Assembly: GCA_035405785.1 (NCBI GenBank)
Contig: DAONJS010000001.1
Coordinates: forward strand, 496,001 to 560,000
Direction: 5' to 3'
Length of the DNA: 64,000 nucleotides
From: BPGX01 sp035405785
Lineage (GTDB): Bacteria > Bacteroidota > Bacteroidia > B-17B0 > Aurantibacillaceae
The notes beneath the pieces were generated by a model. The model did no database searches, was not told the origin of the DNA, and saw only the letters and a program-made list of their open reading frames with translations. Each line of letters begins with the position of its first letter. Within the stretch, counting starts at the first letter, position 1. Shown here one piece after another: positions 1-8,042 of the stretch. The position numbers and the translations under genes are program-made.

Positions 1-39
1 TCTGACATTTATCAAGTTATTAATGAACTAAAATTATAA
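1..39 (+). CDS. 3' end of an upstream gene (partial)
   Basis: Frame 1 is open from the window edge and ends in TAA at 37-39, giving a C-terminal tail of twelve residues (SDIYQVINELKL). The stop lies three bases before the next ATG, the tight packing expected inside an operon with the SDR gene. The tail is too short to recognise a family. It could be a chance open frame, since only 13 codons are visible. Confidence 0.4.
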   Translation, partial: SDIYQVINELKL

Positions 40-42
40 TTT

Positions 43-831
43 ATGCATATTCAACTAACAGGAAAAAGAGCATTTGTAAGTGGAGCAACTCAAGGAATTG
101 GCAAAGCCATTGCTATACAATTTGCAAAAGCAGGAGCATCTGTAACAATTTGTGCCCGCAATGAAGCGGCATTAAAGCAAACCATTAAAGAATTAGATAC
201 TTCACAAAATCAGGAACATTCTTATTTATGTGCGGATTTTTCCAAACCAGATGAATTGAAAAAATTATTAGAAGCATATTCAAAAAATTTTCCCATTATA
301 CATATTGTTGTAAATAATACAGGCGGTCCAAATCCTGGAAGTATAGTGCAAGCACAAACAACTGAATTTATCAACGCTTTTCAGATGCATTTGATTTGTA
401 ATCACATTATAGTTCAAACATTTTTACCATCTATGATAAAACAACAATATGGACGGATTATAAACATCATCTCTACTTCTGTAAAACAACCATTACCAAA
501 TTTAGGAGTATCTAATACCATTCGTGCATCGGTTGCTGGCTGGGCAAAAACATTATCTAATGAAGTAGCACAATATGGAATTACAGTTAATAATATATTG
601 CCCGGGGCTACTAAAACTCAAAGATTAGAACAAATTATTTCTCAAAGAGCCGAAAAGCAAAGAATATCAACTTCTGAAGTAGAAGAAGAAATGAAAAAAG
701 AAATACCGATGAAAAGATTTGGGTTACCAGAAGAACCTGCTTATTTAGCGACATTTTTAGCATCACCTTATGCGGCTTATATTACTGGAGTAAGTATTCC
801 TGTTGATGGAGGAAGAACATCCTGTTTGTAA
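43..831 (+). CDS. SDR family oxidoreductase, 3-oxoacyl-ACP-reductase-like, atypical catalytic site
   Basis: 262-residue short-chain dehydrogenase/reductase, probably cytosolic and NAD(P)H dependent. Visible motifs are the Rossmann glycine motif SGATQGIG (13-20), the NNTGG strand-4 motif (91-95), the catalytic-type serine in NIIS (144) and the C-terminal substrate loop ending in ITGVSIPVDGG. The usual YxxxK pair is missing: the aligned positions are Ser157 and Arg161 in VSNTIRASVAGWAK. This matches my memory of a BKR-like SDR subgroup that lacks the standard tetrad, so a non-canonical mechanism or a lost activity are both possible. The substrate cannot be named. It follows a possible upstream gene by three bases. 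Confidence 0.85.
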   Translation: MHIQLTGKRAFVSGATQGIGKAIAIQFAKAGASVTICARNEAALKQTIKELDTSQNQEHSYLCADFSKPDELKKLLEAYSKNFPIIHIVVNNTGGPNPGSIVQAQTTEFINAFQMHLICNHIIVQTFLPSMIKQQYGRIINIISTSVKQPLPNLGVSNTIRASVAGWAKTLSNEVAQYGITVNNILPGATKTQRLEQIISQRAEKQRISTSEVEEEMKKEIPMKRFGLPEEPAYLATFLASPYAAYITGVSIPVDGGRTSCL

Positions 832-844
832 TTTAATAAAATTT

Positions 845-877
845 TCAATGTTCAATGCTCAATACTCAATGTTCAAT
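845..877 (+). repeat. 7-bp tandem repeat, TCAATGT type, about 4.7 copies
   Basis: Units read TCAATGT, TCAATGC, TCAATAC, TCAATGT and a partial TCAAT, head to tail, in the gap between the SDR gene and gldD. Further degenerate copies (TTCAACATC, TTCAATGAA) follow up to about 930. Low-complexity arrays of this kind are, from memory, common in intergenic DNA of Bacteroidota. No function is evident. Confidence 0.8.
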
Positions 878-962
878 TTTTATTCAACATCGCTTAATTC
901 TTAATTATGATTTTTAATATTCAATGAATTCTTAATTTTAGAAAAAACAAAAATTCAATTTT

Positions 963-1565
963 ATGAAATATTTTCAATTTGTTATACTTATGCTGTATAG
1001 TTTGATATTTGTTAGATGTGCAGATGATGAGGATGAATCATTTTCACCTAAACCAAGAGGATATTATCGCATTCAATTTCCAGAAAAGAAATATCAAATG
1101 TATGATAGTGTTTGTCCATATAAATTTGAATACCCTGTATATGGAAAGATTGAAAGAGATAAACATCCTATGGCAGAGCCATGTTGGATAAATGTGCAAT
1201 TTCCTTATTTTAGAGCCACATTGCATTTAAGTTACAAAGATATGATGAATAAGAAAATTGCGGATTTGATTGAAGATAGTAGAGAATTAGCCATTAAACA
1301 TCAAATAAAATCTACAGGAATGGAAGAAACAGTGATATTGAGAGATAGCGTAAAAGTGTATGGATTAATTTATGATATAGAAGGTAATACAGCATCTTCT
1401 TTACAATTTTATGTAACAGATTCAACCAAACATTTTATTAGAGGAGCATTGTATTTCAATGTAAAACCAAATATAGATTCTGTAAAAATTGTTTTGGAAT
1501 TTTTGAAAGCAGATGTCCTTCATCTTATTCAAACTTTGAAATGGAAAAATGTTGATAAAAAATAA
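963..1565 (+). CDS. gldD: Gliding motility lipoprotein GldD
   Basis: 200-residue protein resembling GldD, a lipoprotein required for gliding and for type IX secretion in Flavobacterium. The family features seen are a hydrophobic N-terminal signal ending at Cys19, the PKPRGYYRIQFPEKKY block (30-45), the following CPYKFEYPVYG segment and a conserved core ending in TLKWKN. The residue before the putative lipidated cysteine is arginine (FVRC), which is unusual for a lipobox. In Flavobacterium gldD is next to gldE; here the neighbours are an SDR gene and an acyltransferase, so the gene is isolated from other gliding genes. Confidence 0.88.
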   Translation: MKYFQFVILMLYSLIFVRCADDEDESFSPKPRGYYRIQFPEKKYQMYDSVCPYKFEYPVYGKIERDKHPMAEPCWINVQFPYFRATLHLSYKDMMNKKIADLIEDSRELAIKHQIKSTGMEETVILRDSVKVYGLIYDIEGNTASSLQFYVTDSTKHFIRGALYFNVKPNIDSVKIVLEFLKADVLHLIQTLKWKNVDKK

Positions 1566-1577
1566 TTTAATTCAACT

Positions 1578-2918
1578 ATGATCTGGCATATTCTTAAATA
1601 TCTATTGACCTTTTCTATACCTTCTTTTTATAGAAAAATACAAATAAAAAATGTGCAGTATTTAAAAAATAATTTGCCTGCCATTATTGCTTCTAATCAT
1701 CCAAACGCATTTATGGATCCTATTGCCTTTAGTTATATGGTTTATCCGCCAAGAGTAAGATATATGGCTCGTGGAGATGCTTTCAAACCTGGGTTAATTA
1801 GTAAGATATTAGAGAGTATAGGAATAGTTCCGATATTTAGAATGCAGGATGCTGGAACAGAAGGAGTTAAGAAAAATAATGAAAGTTATAAAGTAGTATA
1901 TTCATTACTTAAAAGAAACAAGAAAGTAATGATATTTGCAGAAGGAATTTGTGTGCAGGAAAAAAGATTAAGACCCATTAAAAAAGGTGTTCCAAGATTG
2001 ATATTTACAGCACAGCAAGAAATTCCTGATAAAGATATTTTGGTAATACCTGTGTGTTTGAATTATTCAAATCCTTCTCAAATTGGTTCCACTTTATTTA
2101 TCAATGTTGGTGAGCCATTTACAGTTAAAAATAAGATGGATGAATATCGGCAAAATTCCAATGCTACAATGCTTCAAATGATGAATGAACTTTATAATAA
2201 AATGTTACCATTAACTATACATATAGAAAATCCTAAAAACGATGAACTTTTTGAAAAAACAAGATTAGTATTAGATGAAGTAATTTGTTATCAAAGAAAA
2301 TTAAATCCAGAAAATTTAGAACATATTTTTGTTGTAGAAAAAGAAATTTCGGAAGTCATCGATAATTTATCCAAAAATAAACCAACATTACTTGAAAATT
2401 TTTCAGAAGTAATTTCATCTTTATACAAAATGATAAAGGATTATGAATTAGATGTTTTGACCATATTAAAATCTCAAAATACTTCAAGATTAGTTTTGTT
2501 ATTTAAGGCAGTAGCATTATCAATAGTTTTAATTTTTTACAATATCTGGTATCAGTTGGTTAGAATGATTATTGCTTTACCTTATTTGCTGTCTCGTTAT
2601 TTAGCGAAAAAATCATCGGCATCTATAGAATTTTATGCTTCATTCTTTTTGGCTTATTCAACATTTATTTTTCTATTTTATTTTTTGATTTTGTTTTTTG
2701 TCTTAAAGATATTTATTTCTCCATTTTTAGTATTATCTGGAATAATCATTGTATTATCAAGCATTCCGCTTATTCATTATTATCCATTGTTTAGAAAAAA
2801 AGTTTTTACTTTGTTAAAAATTTTGAAAAATAAAACTTTTGCTTTACATTTGAGTAAAAATATACAGCAAATTTATAAAGAATATGAAGCGATTCAAAAG
2901 CTCATTGTTGAAAAATAG
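1578..2918 (+). CDS. PlsC-type glycerolipid acyltransferase with C-terminal membrane segments
   Basis: 446-residue lysophospholipid acyltransferase-like protein. The acceptor-site block is SNHPNAFMDP (39-48), with His41 and Asp47 giving the NHPNxxxD form seen in one LPLAT subgroup rather than the usual HX4D. A second block is FAEG (120-123), followed by a basic stretch and KKGVPRLIF. The last 180 residues carry several long hydrophobic helices, so it is an integral inner-membrane enzyme, probably adding an acyl chain to a glycerolipid or a related acceptor. The acceptor is not predictable. It starts 12 bp after gldD and overlaps the next gene by 35 bp. Confidence 0.85.
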   Translation: MIWHILKYLLTFSIPSFYRKIQIKNVQYLKNNLPAIIASNHPNAFMDPIAFSYMVYPPRVRYMARGDAFKPGLISKILESIGIVPIFRMQDAGTEGVKKNNESYKVVYSLLKRNKKVMIFAEGICVQEKRLRPIKKGVPRLIFTAQQEIPDKDILVIPVCLNYSNPSQIGSTLFINVGEPFTVKNKMDEYRQNSNATMLQMMNELYNKMLPLTIHIENPKNDELFEKTRLVLDEVICYQRKLNPENLEHIFVVEKEISEVIDNLSKNKPTLLENFSEVISSLYKMIKDYELDVLTILKSQNTSRLVLLFKAVALSIVLIFYNIWYQLVRMIIALPYLLSRYLAKKSSASIEFYASFFLAYSTFIFLFYFLILFFVLKIFISPFLVLSGIIIVLSSIPLIHYYPLFRKKVFTLLKILKNKTFALHLSKNIQQIYKEYEAIQKLIVEK

Positions 2919-3762
2919 ATTTTATTTAGTGGGATTATTTGCCAGTATTTGTATTGCTTTTGCATTTTATATTGATGAAAACAATAGTATTGAGTGGTTG
3001 AAAAAAAATCAAAATGAATTATTTGACAATGGCACAGAACGAACGGTTTTGCCTGCTAAAACAAATTTTGCTTTCAAAGAAGGTGAAGTATTATCTTATC
3101 GTGTGCATTATGGTTTCATTGAAGCAGGTGTGGCTATTATAGAAGTAAAACCAGAGATTGAGGAGATTGGAGGTAGAAAGGTTTATCATGTCGTAGGAAA
3201 TGGTTATTCTAAAAATACTTTTGATTTTTTCTTCAAAGTAAGAGACAGATATGAAAGTTATATTGACAAAGATGCTTTATTACCATGGTTATTTATTAGA
3301 AGAGTGGATGAAGGTGGATATAAATTTTCACAAAATTATTTTTTTAATCATTACAAGAAAATTGTAAAAACTGAAGACAATCAAACTTACTCTATACCGG
3401 ATGAAGTGCACGATATGATTTCTGCTTTTTATGCAGCCAGAAATATTGATTTTTCAAATGCACAGAAAGGTGATGTTTTTACTATAATGAGTTTTGTAGA
3501 TAAAGAATTATGGCCATTAAAAATGAAGTATTTAGGCAAAGATGAAATAAAAACAGATATTGGAAAGTTTAAATGCTTGAAATTTTGCCCTATTGTTCAA
3601 AGAGGTAGAATTTTCAAAAAGGAAGAAGATTTATTAGTATGGATAACTGACGACAAAAATCATATTCCATTAAGAGCACAGGCAAAGATATTAGTGGGTA
3701 GCATTAAAATGGATATTACAGAAATTAAAAATCCTGCTAATCCATTATCAATAGTGAAATAA
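2884..3762 (+). CDS. DUF3108 domain protein, exported or membrane anchored
   Basis: 292 residues with one N-terminal hydrophobic segment (about 12-29), then a beta-rich domain typical of DUF3108. It begins near FAFKEGEVLSYRVHYGFIEAG and includes the DYSVG-like middle part and a C-terminal ITEIKNP end. DUF3108 proteins of Bacteroidota are exported and have no firmly known activity; a lipocalin-like or lipoprotein-carrier role is only a guess. The start codon lies inside the end of the acyltransferase gene (35-bp overlap), suggesting translational coupling and perhaps a shared envelope-lipid role. A 9-bp AT-only inverted repeat (3758-3766 with 3770-3778) overlaps the stop codon. Confidence 0.78.
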   Translation: MKRFKSSLLKNRFYLVGLFASICIAFAFYIDENNSIEWLKKNQNELFDNGTERTVLPAKTNFAFKEGEVLSYRVHYGFIEAGVAIIEVKPEIEEIGGRKVYHVVGNGYSKNTFDFFFKVRDRYESYIDKDALLPWLFIRRVDEGGYKFSQNYFFNHYKKIVKTEDNQTYSIPDEVHDMISAFYAARNIDFSNAQKGDVFTIMSFVDKELWPLKMKYLGKDEIKTDIGKFKCLKFCPIVQRGRIFKKEEDLLVWITDDKNHIPLRAQAKILVGSIKMDITEIKNPANPLSIVK

Positions 3763-3822
3763 ATTTGAGAAATTTATTAAACAACAATTGATTTATAATA
3801 CAAATTTAAGATTGTTTTACTT

Positions 3823-4152
3823 TTATAAAAATCCTAACTCTAATTGTGCAATTTCACTCATCATATCTTTATTCCATGGTGGTTCAAAAGTAAGTTGTAA
3901 TTCTACTTTTTTTAGTTCTGGTATTTCTTTGAGTTTGTTTTCTAATTCTACAGGAAGATACTCTGCCGCAGGACAATTAGGTGAAGTCAAAGTCATTACA
4001 ACTTTTAATTCATTGTTGTCATTTAAATTCAATTCATAAATCAAACCTAACTCCCATATATCAACGGGTATTTCAGGGTCATAGCATGTTTTAATAGTAT
4101 CTATAATTTTCTGCATCAATTCTGTATTTTTTGTAACAATTACTGCTGCCAT
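3823..4152 (-). CDS. DUF59 (MIP18-type) protein of the SUF system, SufT-like
   Basis: 109-residue DUF59 protein, last gene of the suf operon and 6 bp after sufE. Family hallmarks are the DPEIPVDIWELGLIYEL segment and the TLTSPNCPAAEYLP loop with the conserved cysteine. Related proteins (SufT, MIP18/CIAO2, the N domain of ApbC) help mature Fe-S proteins or pass clusters to targets. Its position in a suf operon supports a role in cluster assembly or delivery. The full length is only the DUF59 domain with no extra domain. Confidence 0.88.
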   Translation of the reverse strand: MAAVIVTKNTELMQKIIDTIKTCYDPEIPVDIWELGLIYELNLNDNNELKVVMTLTSPNCPAAEYLPVELENKLKEIPELKKVELQLTFEPPWNKDMMSEIAQLELGFL

Positions 4153-4158
4153 AGTTTT

Positions 4159-4569
4159 TTATTTTGATGCGTATTGTTTAATGTATTTAATCATACTTAA
4201 TAAGCCATTTGCACGAGTAGGTGAAAGGTGTTGTTGTAAGCCAATTTTATTGATTATCCCAAAGTCATAGTTTTTTATATCTTCAATGGTTTGTCCATTC
4301 ACTAATTTAAGTAATAAGGCAATAATTCCTTTTGGAATAATAGCATCGCTATCTGCATAAAAAAATAAACGATTATCTTTTTCTTCTGCTTTTAACCACA
4401 CTCTACTTTGGCATCCTTTTATGAGAAAATTATCATTTTTGTATTCATCAGAAAGAGAAGGTAATGTTTTGCCTAACTCAATAATGTAATTATATTTGGC
4501 TTCCCAGTCATCACCAAATAAACTCATTTCATCTAAAATTTCTTGCTCTATTTTTTGAATACTTCCCAT
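4159..4569 (-). CDS. sufE: SufE, sulfur acceptor for the SufS cysteine desulfurase
   Basis: 136 residues, the usual SufE length. The reactive loop is KGCQSRVWL with Cys53 as the residue that takes persulfide from SufS and hands it to SufB. The C-terminal part contains the conserved LSPTRANGLLSMI segment. It directly abuts sufS (the sufS stop is at 4570), so the two partners are translated together. Cytosolic. Confidence 0.93.
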   Translation of the reverse strand: MGSIQKIEQEILDEMSLFGDDWEAKYNYIIELGKTLPSLSDEYKNDNFLIKGCQSRVWLKAEEKDNRLFFYADSDAIIPKGIIALLLKLVNGQTIEDIKNYDFGIINKIGLQQHLSPTRANGLLSMIKYIKQYASK

Positions 4570-5787
4570 TTATTTCAACATTTTAATTGTTTTTTGTAAA
4601 GCATTGATAAATTTATCAATTTCTTCAAAAGTATTATAAGCGGCTAATGAAACTCTTACTGTGCCTTGTATTTTCAAGTGTTTCATTAAAGGTTGTGTGC
4701 AGTGATGACCAGTTCTTACAGCAATGCCATAATTATCTAATAAAGTTCCTACATCAAAAGGATGTTGATTTTTTACATTAAAAGATATAACGGATACTGA
4801 TGGTGTTTCTGGTGTTGTATAAATGTCTAAATCATCTGATAATTCAAATAATTTTTGATACAAATAATTTTTCAAATTTTCTTCCAATAGATAAAATTTA
4901 TCAATGCCACCATTTTCATAAATAAAATCTATTGCGGCACCAAGCCCATAAGCACCTTCAATGTTAGGTGTTCCTGCTTCTAATCTCAAAGGTACTTCTG
5001 CAAACTCTGTATCAAAATAATTTACATCAATAATTGCACCGCCACCGCTGCTTAAGGGATATAACCATTCGTGGTATTTTTGTTTGGCATACAATATTCC
5101 TATACCAGTAGGTGAATACATTTTATGTCCGCTGAATACTAAAAAATCTACATCTAATTTTTGAACATCGGTTGGTAAGTGTGCAATAGATTGAGCAGCG
5201 TCAATCATTACAGGTATATTGTGTTGATGAGCAATAGAAATAATTTTTTCTATATCATTGATGGTACCTAATGTATTTGAAACATAGGTAACTGCAATGA
5301 GTTTGGTTTTTTCTGTTATTAAGGATTGTAAGTGTTCAGTATCAATTTGAAACTTGTTATTAATGTTTGCAAATTTTAATTTGAAACCAAATTTTTTTGA
5401 ACGGGTTTGCCATGGAAGGATATTTGAATGATGTTCTAAAGTTGATAAAATTATTTCATCATCTTTTTGTAAGTAGTTTGCACTTAAACATTCTGCTAAT
5501 AGATTTACGCTGTTGGTTGTTCCTGATGTAAAAATAATTTCTGATGGATGTTGAGCATTGATAAATTTTGCTACTTTTGAACGAACCTGTTCGTGTTTTT
5601 CAGTAGCAAGCATACTCCATTTATGCACACCACGATGTATGTTTGCATTGATGGTTTCATAATATTCCTGAATGGCATCTAAAACTTTTTTTGGCTTTTG
5701 AGTAGTTGCGGCATTGTCAAAATAAACTGAATCAGGATGATTTACTATAAATGGAAATTGCTCTCTTATTTTTATTATTGTGTCCAT
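4570..5787 (-). CDS. sufS: SufS, group II cysteine desulfurase
   Basis: 405-residue PLP enzyme that removes sulfur from L-cysteine for Fe-S assembly. Seen are the N-terminal YFDNAATTQKP motif, the PLP lysine in SGHKMYSPTGIG (Lys222), the LEHHSNILPWQ block and the active-site cysteine in RTGHHCTQP (Cys363). The short loop around Cys363 marks group II (SufS/CsdA) rather than IscS. It overlaps the end of sufD by one base and is followed without a gap by sufE, its activator. Confidence 0.95.
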   Translation of the reverse strand: MDTIIKIREQFPFIVNHPDSVYFDNAATTQKPKKVLDAIQEYYETINANIHRGVHKWSMLATEKHEQVRSKVAKFINAQHPSEIIFTSGTTNSVNLLAECLSANYLQKDDEIILSTLEHHSNILPWQTRSKKFGFKLKFANINNKFQIDTEHLQSLITEKTKLIAVTYVSNTLGTINDIEKIISIAHQHNIPVMIDAAQSIAHLPTDVQKLDVDFLVFSGHKMYSPTGIGILYAKQKYHEWLYPLSSGGGAIIDVNYFDTEFAEVPLRLEAGTPNIEGAYGLGAAIDFIYENGGIDKFYLLEENLKNYLYQKLFELSDDLDIYTTPETPSVSVISFNVKNQHPFDVGTLLDNYGIAVRTGHHCTQPLMKHLKIQGTVRVSLAAYNTFEEIDKFINALQKTIKMLK

Positions 5788-7025
5788 TAAATTTCAATTT
5801 TACTATCAATATATTCTCTTATATCAGTGTTTTCAATACTTTCAATTATATCTGCATAAAATGCTTTCAGTAAAAGTTTTTGAGCAGTTTGCTCATCTAT
5901 TCCTCTTGCTTTCAGGTAAAATAAAGCGTCTTCATTGAGTGCCCCTGTAGATGAACCATGTGAGCATTTTACATCATCAGCATAAATTTCAAGTTGAGGG
6001 CGAGCAAAAATAGTGGCATTATCGTTAAGTAAGATATTTTTGCTATTTTGATAAGCGTCAGTTTTTTGAGCATTTGGTTCTACTAAAATAAATCCGTTGA
6101 ATAATACTGTGCTTTTATCTTCTGCTATGTTTTTATACAATTGGTTGGATTGTGCATTGGGCACTCTGTGAATAATTGCAGTATTTTGACTGATAAAATT
6201 TTGCTGTTTTCCTATTGATAATCCTTTCAAGTTAGCATTTGATTCCTGACCATTCATTAAAACATTAATATTGTTTCTCCAAAGTGCGGCATTTAAACTA
6301 ATTTGATGATGGTATAATTTTGCATTTTGATTGACACTAAAGAAAACATTATTGATGTGATATAAATTGGCAGATGAATTTTGAAAATTTATCCATTTTC
6401 CAGTAGCATTTTCGTTAATGAATATCTCACTTAATGAATTGTATAAGAAAGGTTCTGATAGTTCTTCTGAATAGTATTCTTCAAATACTGTAAAATCAGT
6501 TTCTTTTTCTGCTATGACTAAAATTCTGTTTTGTGAAAAATTTTCTTGATTACTTAAATAGTGAATAATGTTAATGGGCTTTTCAACTTTTCCTTTAATG
6601 TGAATTACTAATATTTTTGAGCAGTATGCAGTATTTAGAGCGGCAAAAAAATCTTTGAGATGCATCTCACTTTTTCCTATCAATAGATGAAATTTATCAG
6701 GTAAATTGTTTTGATAGAAAATATCAATTGAATTTTCAATATTAAAAGTTTTAATTTCATTTGAACTTAAAAGAATTGTATTGTCTTTATCAATATTGTA
6801 TTTGATTTCATTTGTATCAGTAATTTTTAGTTTTCTGAAATATCTTTTTAAAATGCTTTCAATGGGTATATTTCTGTATTCTTCTGTTTTTAATGTAGGA
6901 ATGCCTTTGTCTTCAATATAATGCAAAGCATCAGATAGTACATTATCGGGAATATGTGCTACTTTTGAATGTATTTGATTTGTCCAATCATTTACAAATG
7001 TGTTATCTTTAAGTATTGTATCCAT
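5787..7025 (-). CDS. sufD: SufD, scaffold subunit of the SufBC2D complex
   Basis: 412 residues. The N-terminal part is poorly conserved, as is usual for SufD. The C-terminal half has the SufB/SufD core fold, ending in ADDVKCSHGSSTGALNEDA, which holds the conserved histidine, and LFYLKARGID. SufD pairs with SufB and binds the SufC ATPase to build Fe-S clusters. It starts 9 bp after sufC. Confidence 0.94.
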   Translation of the reverse strand: MDTILKDNTFVNDWTNQIHSKVAHIPDNVLSDALHYIEDKGIPTLKTEEYRNIPIESILKRYFRKLKITDTNEIKYNIDKDNTILLSSNEIKTFNIENSIDIFYQNNLPDKFHLLIGKSEMHLKDFFAALNTAYCSKILVIHIKGKVEKPINIIHYLSNQENFSQNRILVIAEKETDFTVFEEYYSEELSEPFLYNSLSEIFINENATGKWINFQNSSANLYHINNVFFSVNQNAKLYHHQISLNAALWRNNINVLMNGQESNANLKGLSIGKQQNFISQNTAIIHRVPNAQSNQLYKNIAEDKSTVLFNGFILVEPNAQKTDAYQNSKNILLNDNATIFARPQLEIYADDVKCSHGSSTGALNEDALFYLKARGIDEQTAQKLLLKAFYADIIESIENTDIREYIDSKIEI

Positions 7026-7034
7026 AAAGTTGTT

Positions 7035-7781
7035 TTATACTTTAAATGTTTCGTAACCAGATTTTTCTAATTCTAATGCCAAAGATTTATCACCACTTTT
7101 AATAATTTTTCCTTTGTATAAAATATGCACAACATCTGGAACAATATAATCTAATAATCTTTGATAATGGGTAATCACAAGCACTGCGTTTTCATCATTA
7201 TGATATTTATTAACTCCTTCTGCTACTATTCTCAAAGCATCTATGTCAAGACCAGAATCGGTTTCATCAAGTATAGCAAGTAATGGATTAAGAACAGATA
7301 ATTGAAAAATTTCGTTTTTCTTTTTTTCACCACCGCTAAAACCATCATTCAATGAGCGATTTATAAGGTTAGCAGGTAAGTCCAGCATTTTTTGTTTTTC
7401 TTTTACGAGTTTTAGGAATTCTGAAGCATCAATTGGTTCAAGACCTTTGTGTTGTCTGATAGCATTTAGGGCTGTGCGTAAAAATTGGATGTTATTAACA
7501 CCTGGAATTTCAACAGGATATTGAAATGCAAGAAAAATGCCTTCTCTTGCTCTTTCTTCGGGACTTAATTCCAGCAGATTTTTTCCATTAAAAATAATTT
7601 CTCCTTCTGTAACATCATAGCCCTCTTTACCTGCTAAAACATAGGATAATGTTGATTTTCCAGAACCGTTTGGTCCCATTATGGCGTGAATTTCACCTTT
7701 ATTGATAACTAAATCAATGCCTTTTAGAATTTCATTTCCATTTACAGATACTTTTAAGTTTTTAATTTCTAATAGTGCCAT
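7035..7781 (-). CDS. sufC: SufC, ATPase of the Fe-S assembly scaffold
   Basis: 248-residue ABC-type ATPase. It has the Walker A motif GPNGSGKST (36-44), the family-typical SFxGGE signature as DGFSGGEKKKNEI (147-158), Walker B with LLAILDETDSGLD (167-179) and a downstream switch histidine (VITHYQR). SufC drives conformational change in SufBC2D. Unlike the other gene borders of this operon (1-bp overlap to 11 bp), the gap to sufB upstream is 261 bp and holds a GC-rich repeat. Confidence 0.95.
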   Translation of the reverse strand: MALLEIKNLKVSVNGNEILKGIDLVINKGEIHAIMGPNGSGKSTLSYVLAGKEGYDVTEGEIIFNGKNLLELSPEERAREGIFLAFQYPVEIPGVNNIQFLRTALNAIRQHKGLEPIDASEFLKLVKEKQKMLDLPANLINRSLNDGFSGGEKKKNEIFQLSVLNPLLAILDETDSGLDIDALRIVAEGVNKYHNDENAVLVITHYQRLLDYIVPDVVHILYKGKIIKSGDKSLALELEKSGYETFKV

Positions 7782-7837
7782 AAATTTGGTTTAATTGATT
7801 GGTTGATTGTGATATTTGAAATTTAAAGATAAAAATT

Positions 7838-7987
7838 GCGTGAGGGATGCGGAGGGCGGCGAAGCCGGCACTGCCCCGAGCGAAGCGAGGGGATTGCCGA
7901 AGCGCACGCACAGCGTGATTGACAATATCACCACTACCTTCAATAGCCCGTAGCAGCCCGACCCGAGCATTAGCGAGGGGCACGCCC
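7838..7987 (-). repeat. GC-rich dispersed-type repeat between sufB and sufC
   Basis: About 150 bp of markedly GC-rich DNA in a genome that is otherwise around one third GC. It contains several short self-complementary parts, such as CACGC-ACA-GCGTG and CCCC...GGGG around GAGCGAAGCGA, and repeated GCTTCGCTCGG/CTCGGG-like words. On the minus strand it reads from GGGCGTGCCCC to CCCTCACGC. The look is familiar to me from intergenic repeats of Bacteroidota, but copy number cannot be tested here. It is transcribed as part of the suf mRNA unless a promoter exists between the genes. Short open frames across it are not genes. Confidence 0.75.
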
Positions 7988-8042
7988 AAATAACTATAAT
8001 AAAAGATATAAGAATATAGAATAAAATCTTCATATAAAATAT

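Noticed and set aside
3788..4039. 83-residue plus-strand frame opposite the DUF59 gene
   Set aside because: It is a shadow of the clearly conserved DUF59 coding sequence on the other strand.
7762..8033. Two minus-strand open frames (75 and 80 residues) across the sufB-sufC gap
   Set aside because: They run through the GC-rich repeat, where stop codons are rare by composition. They have no family resemblance and overlap each other in different frames.
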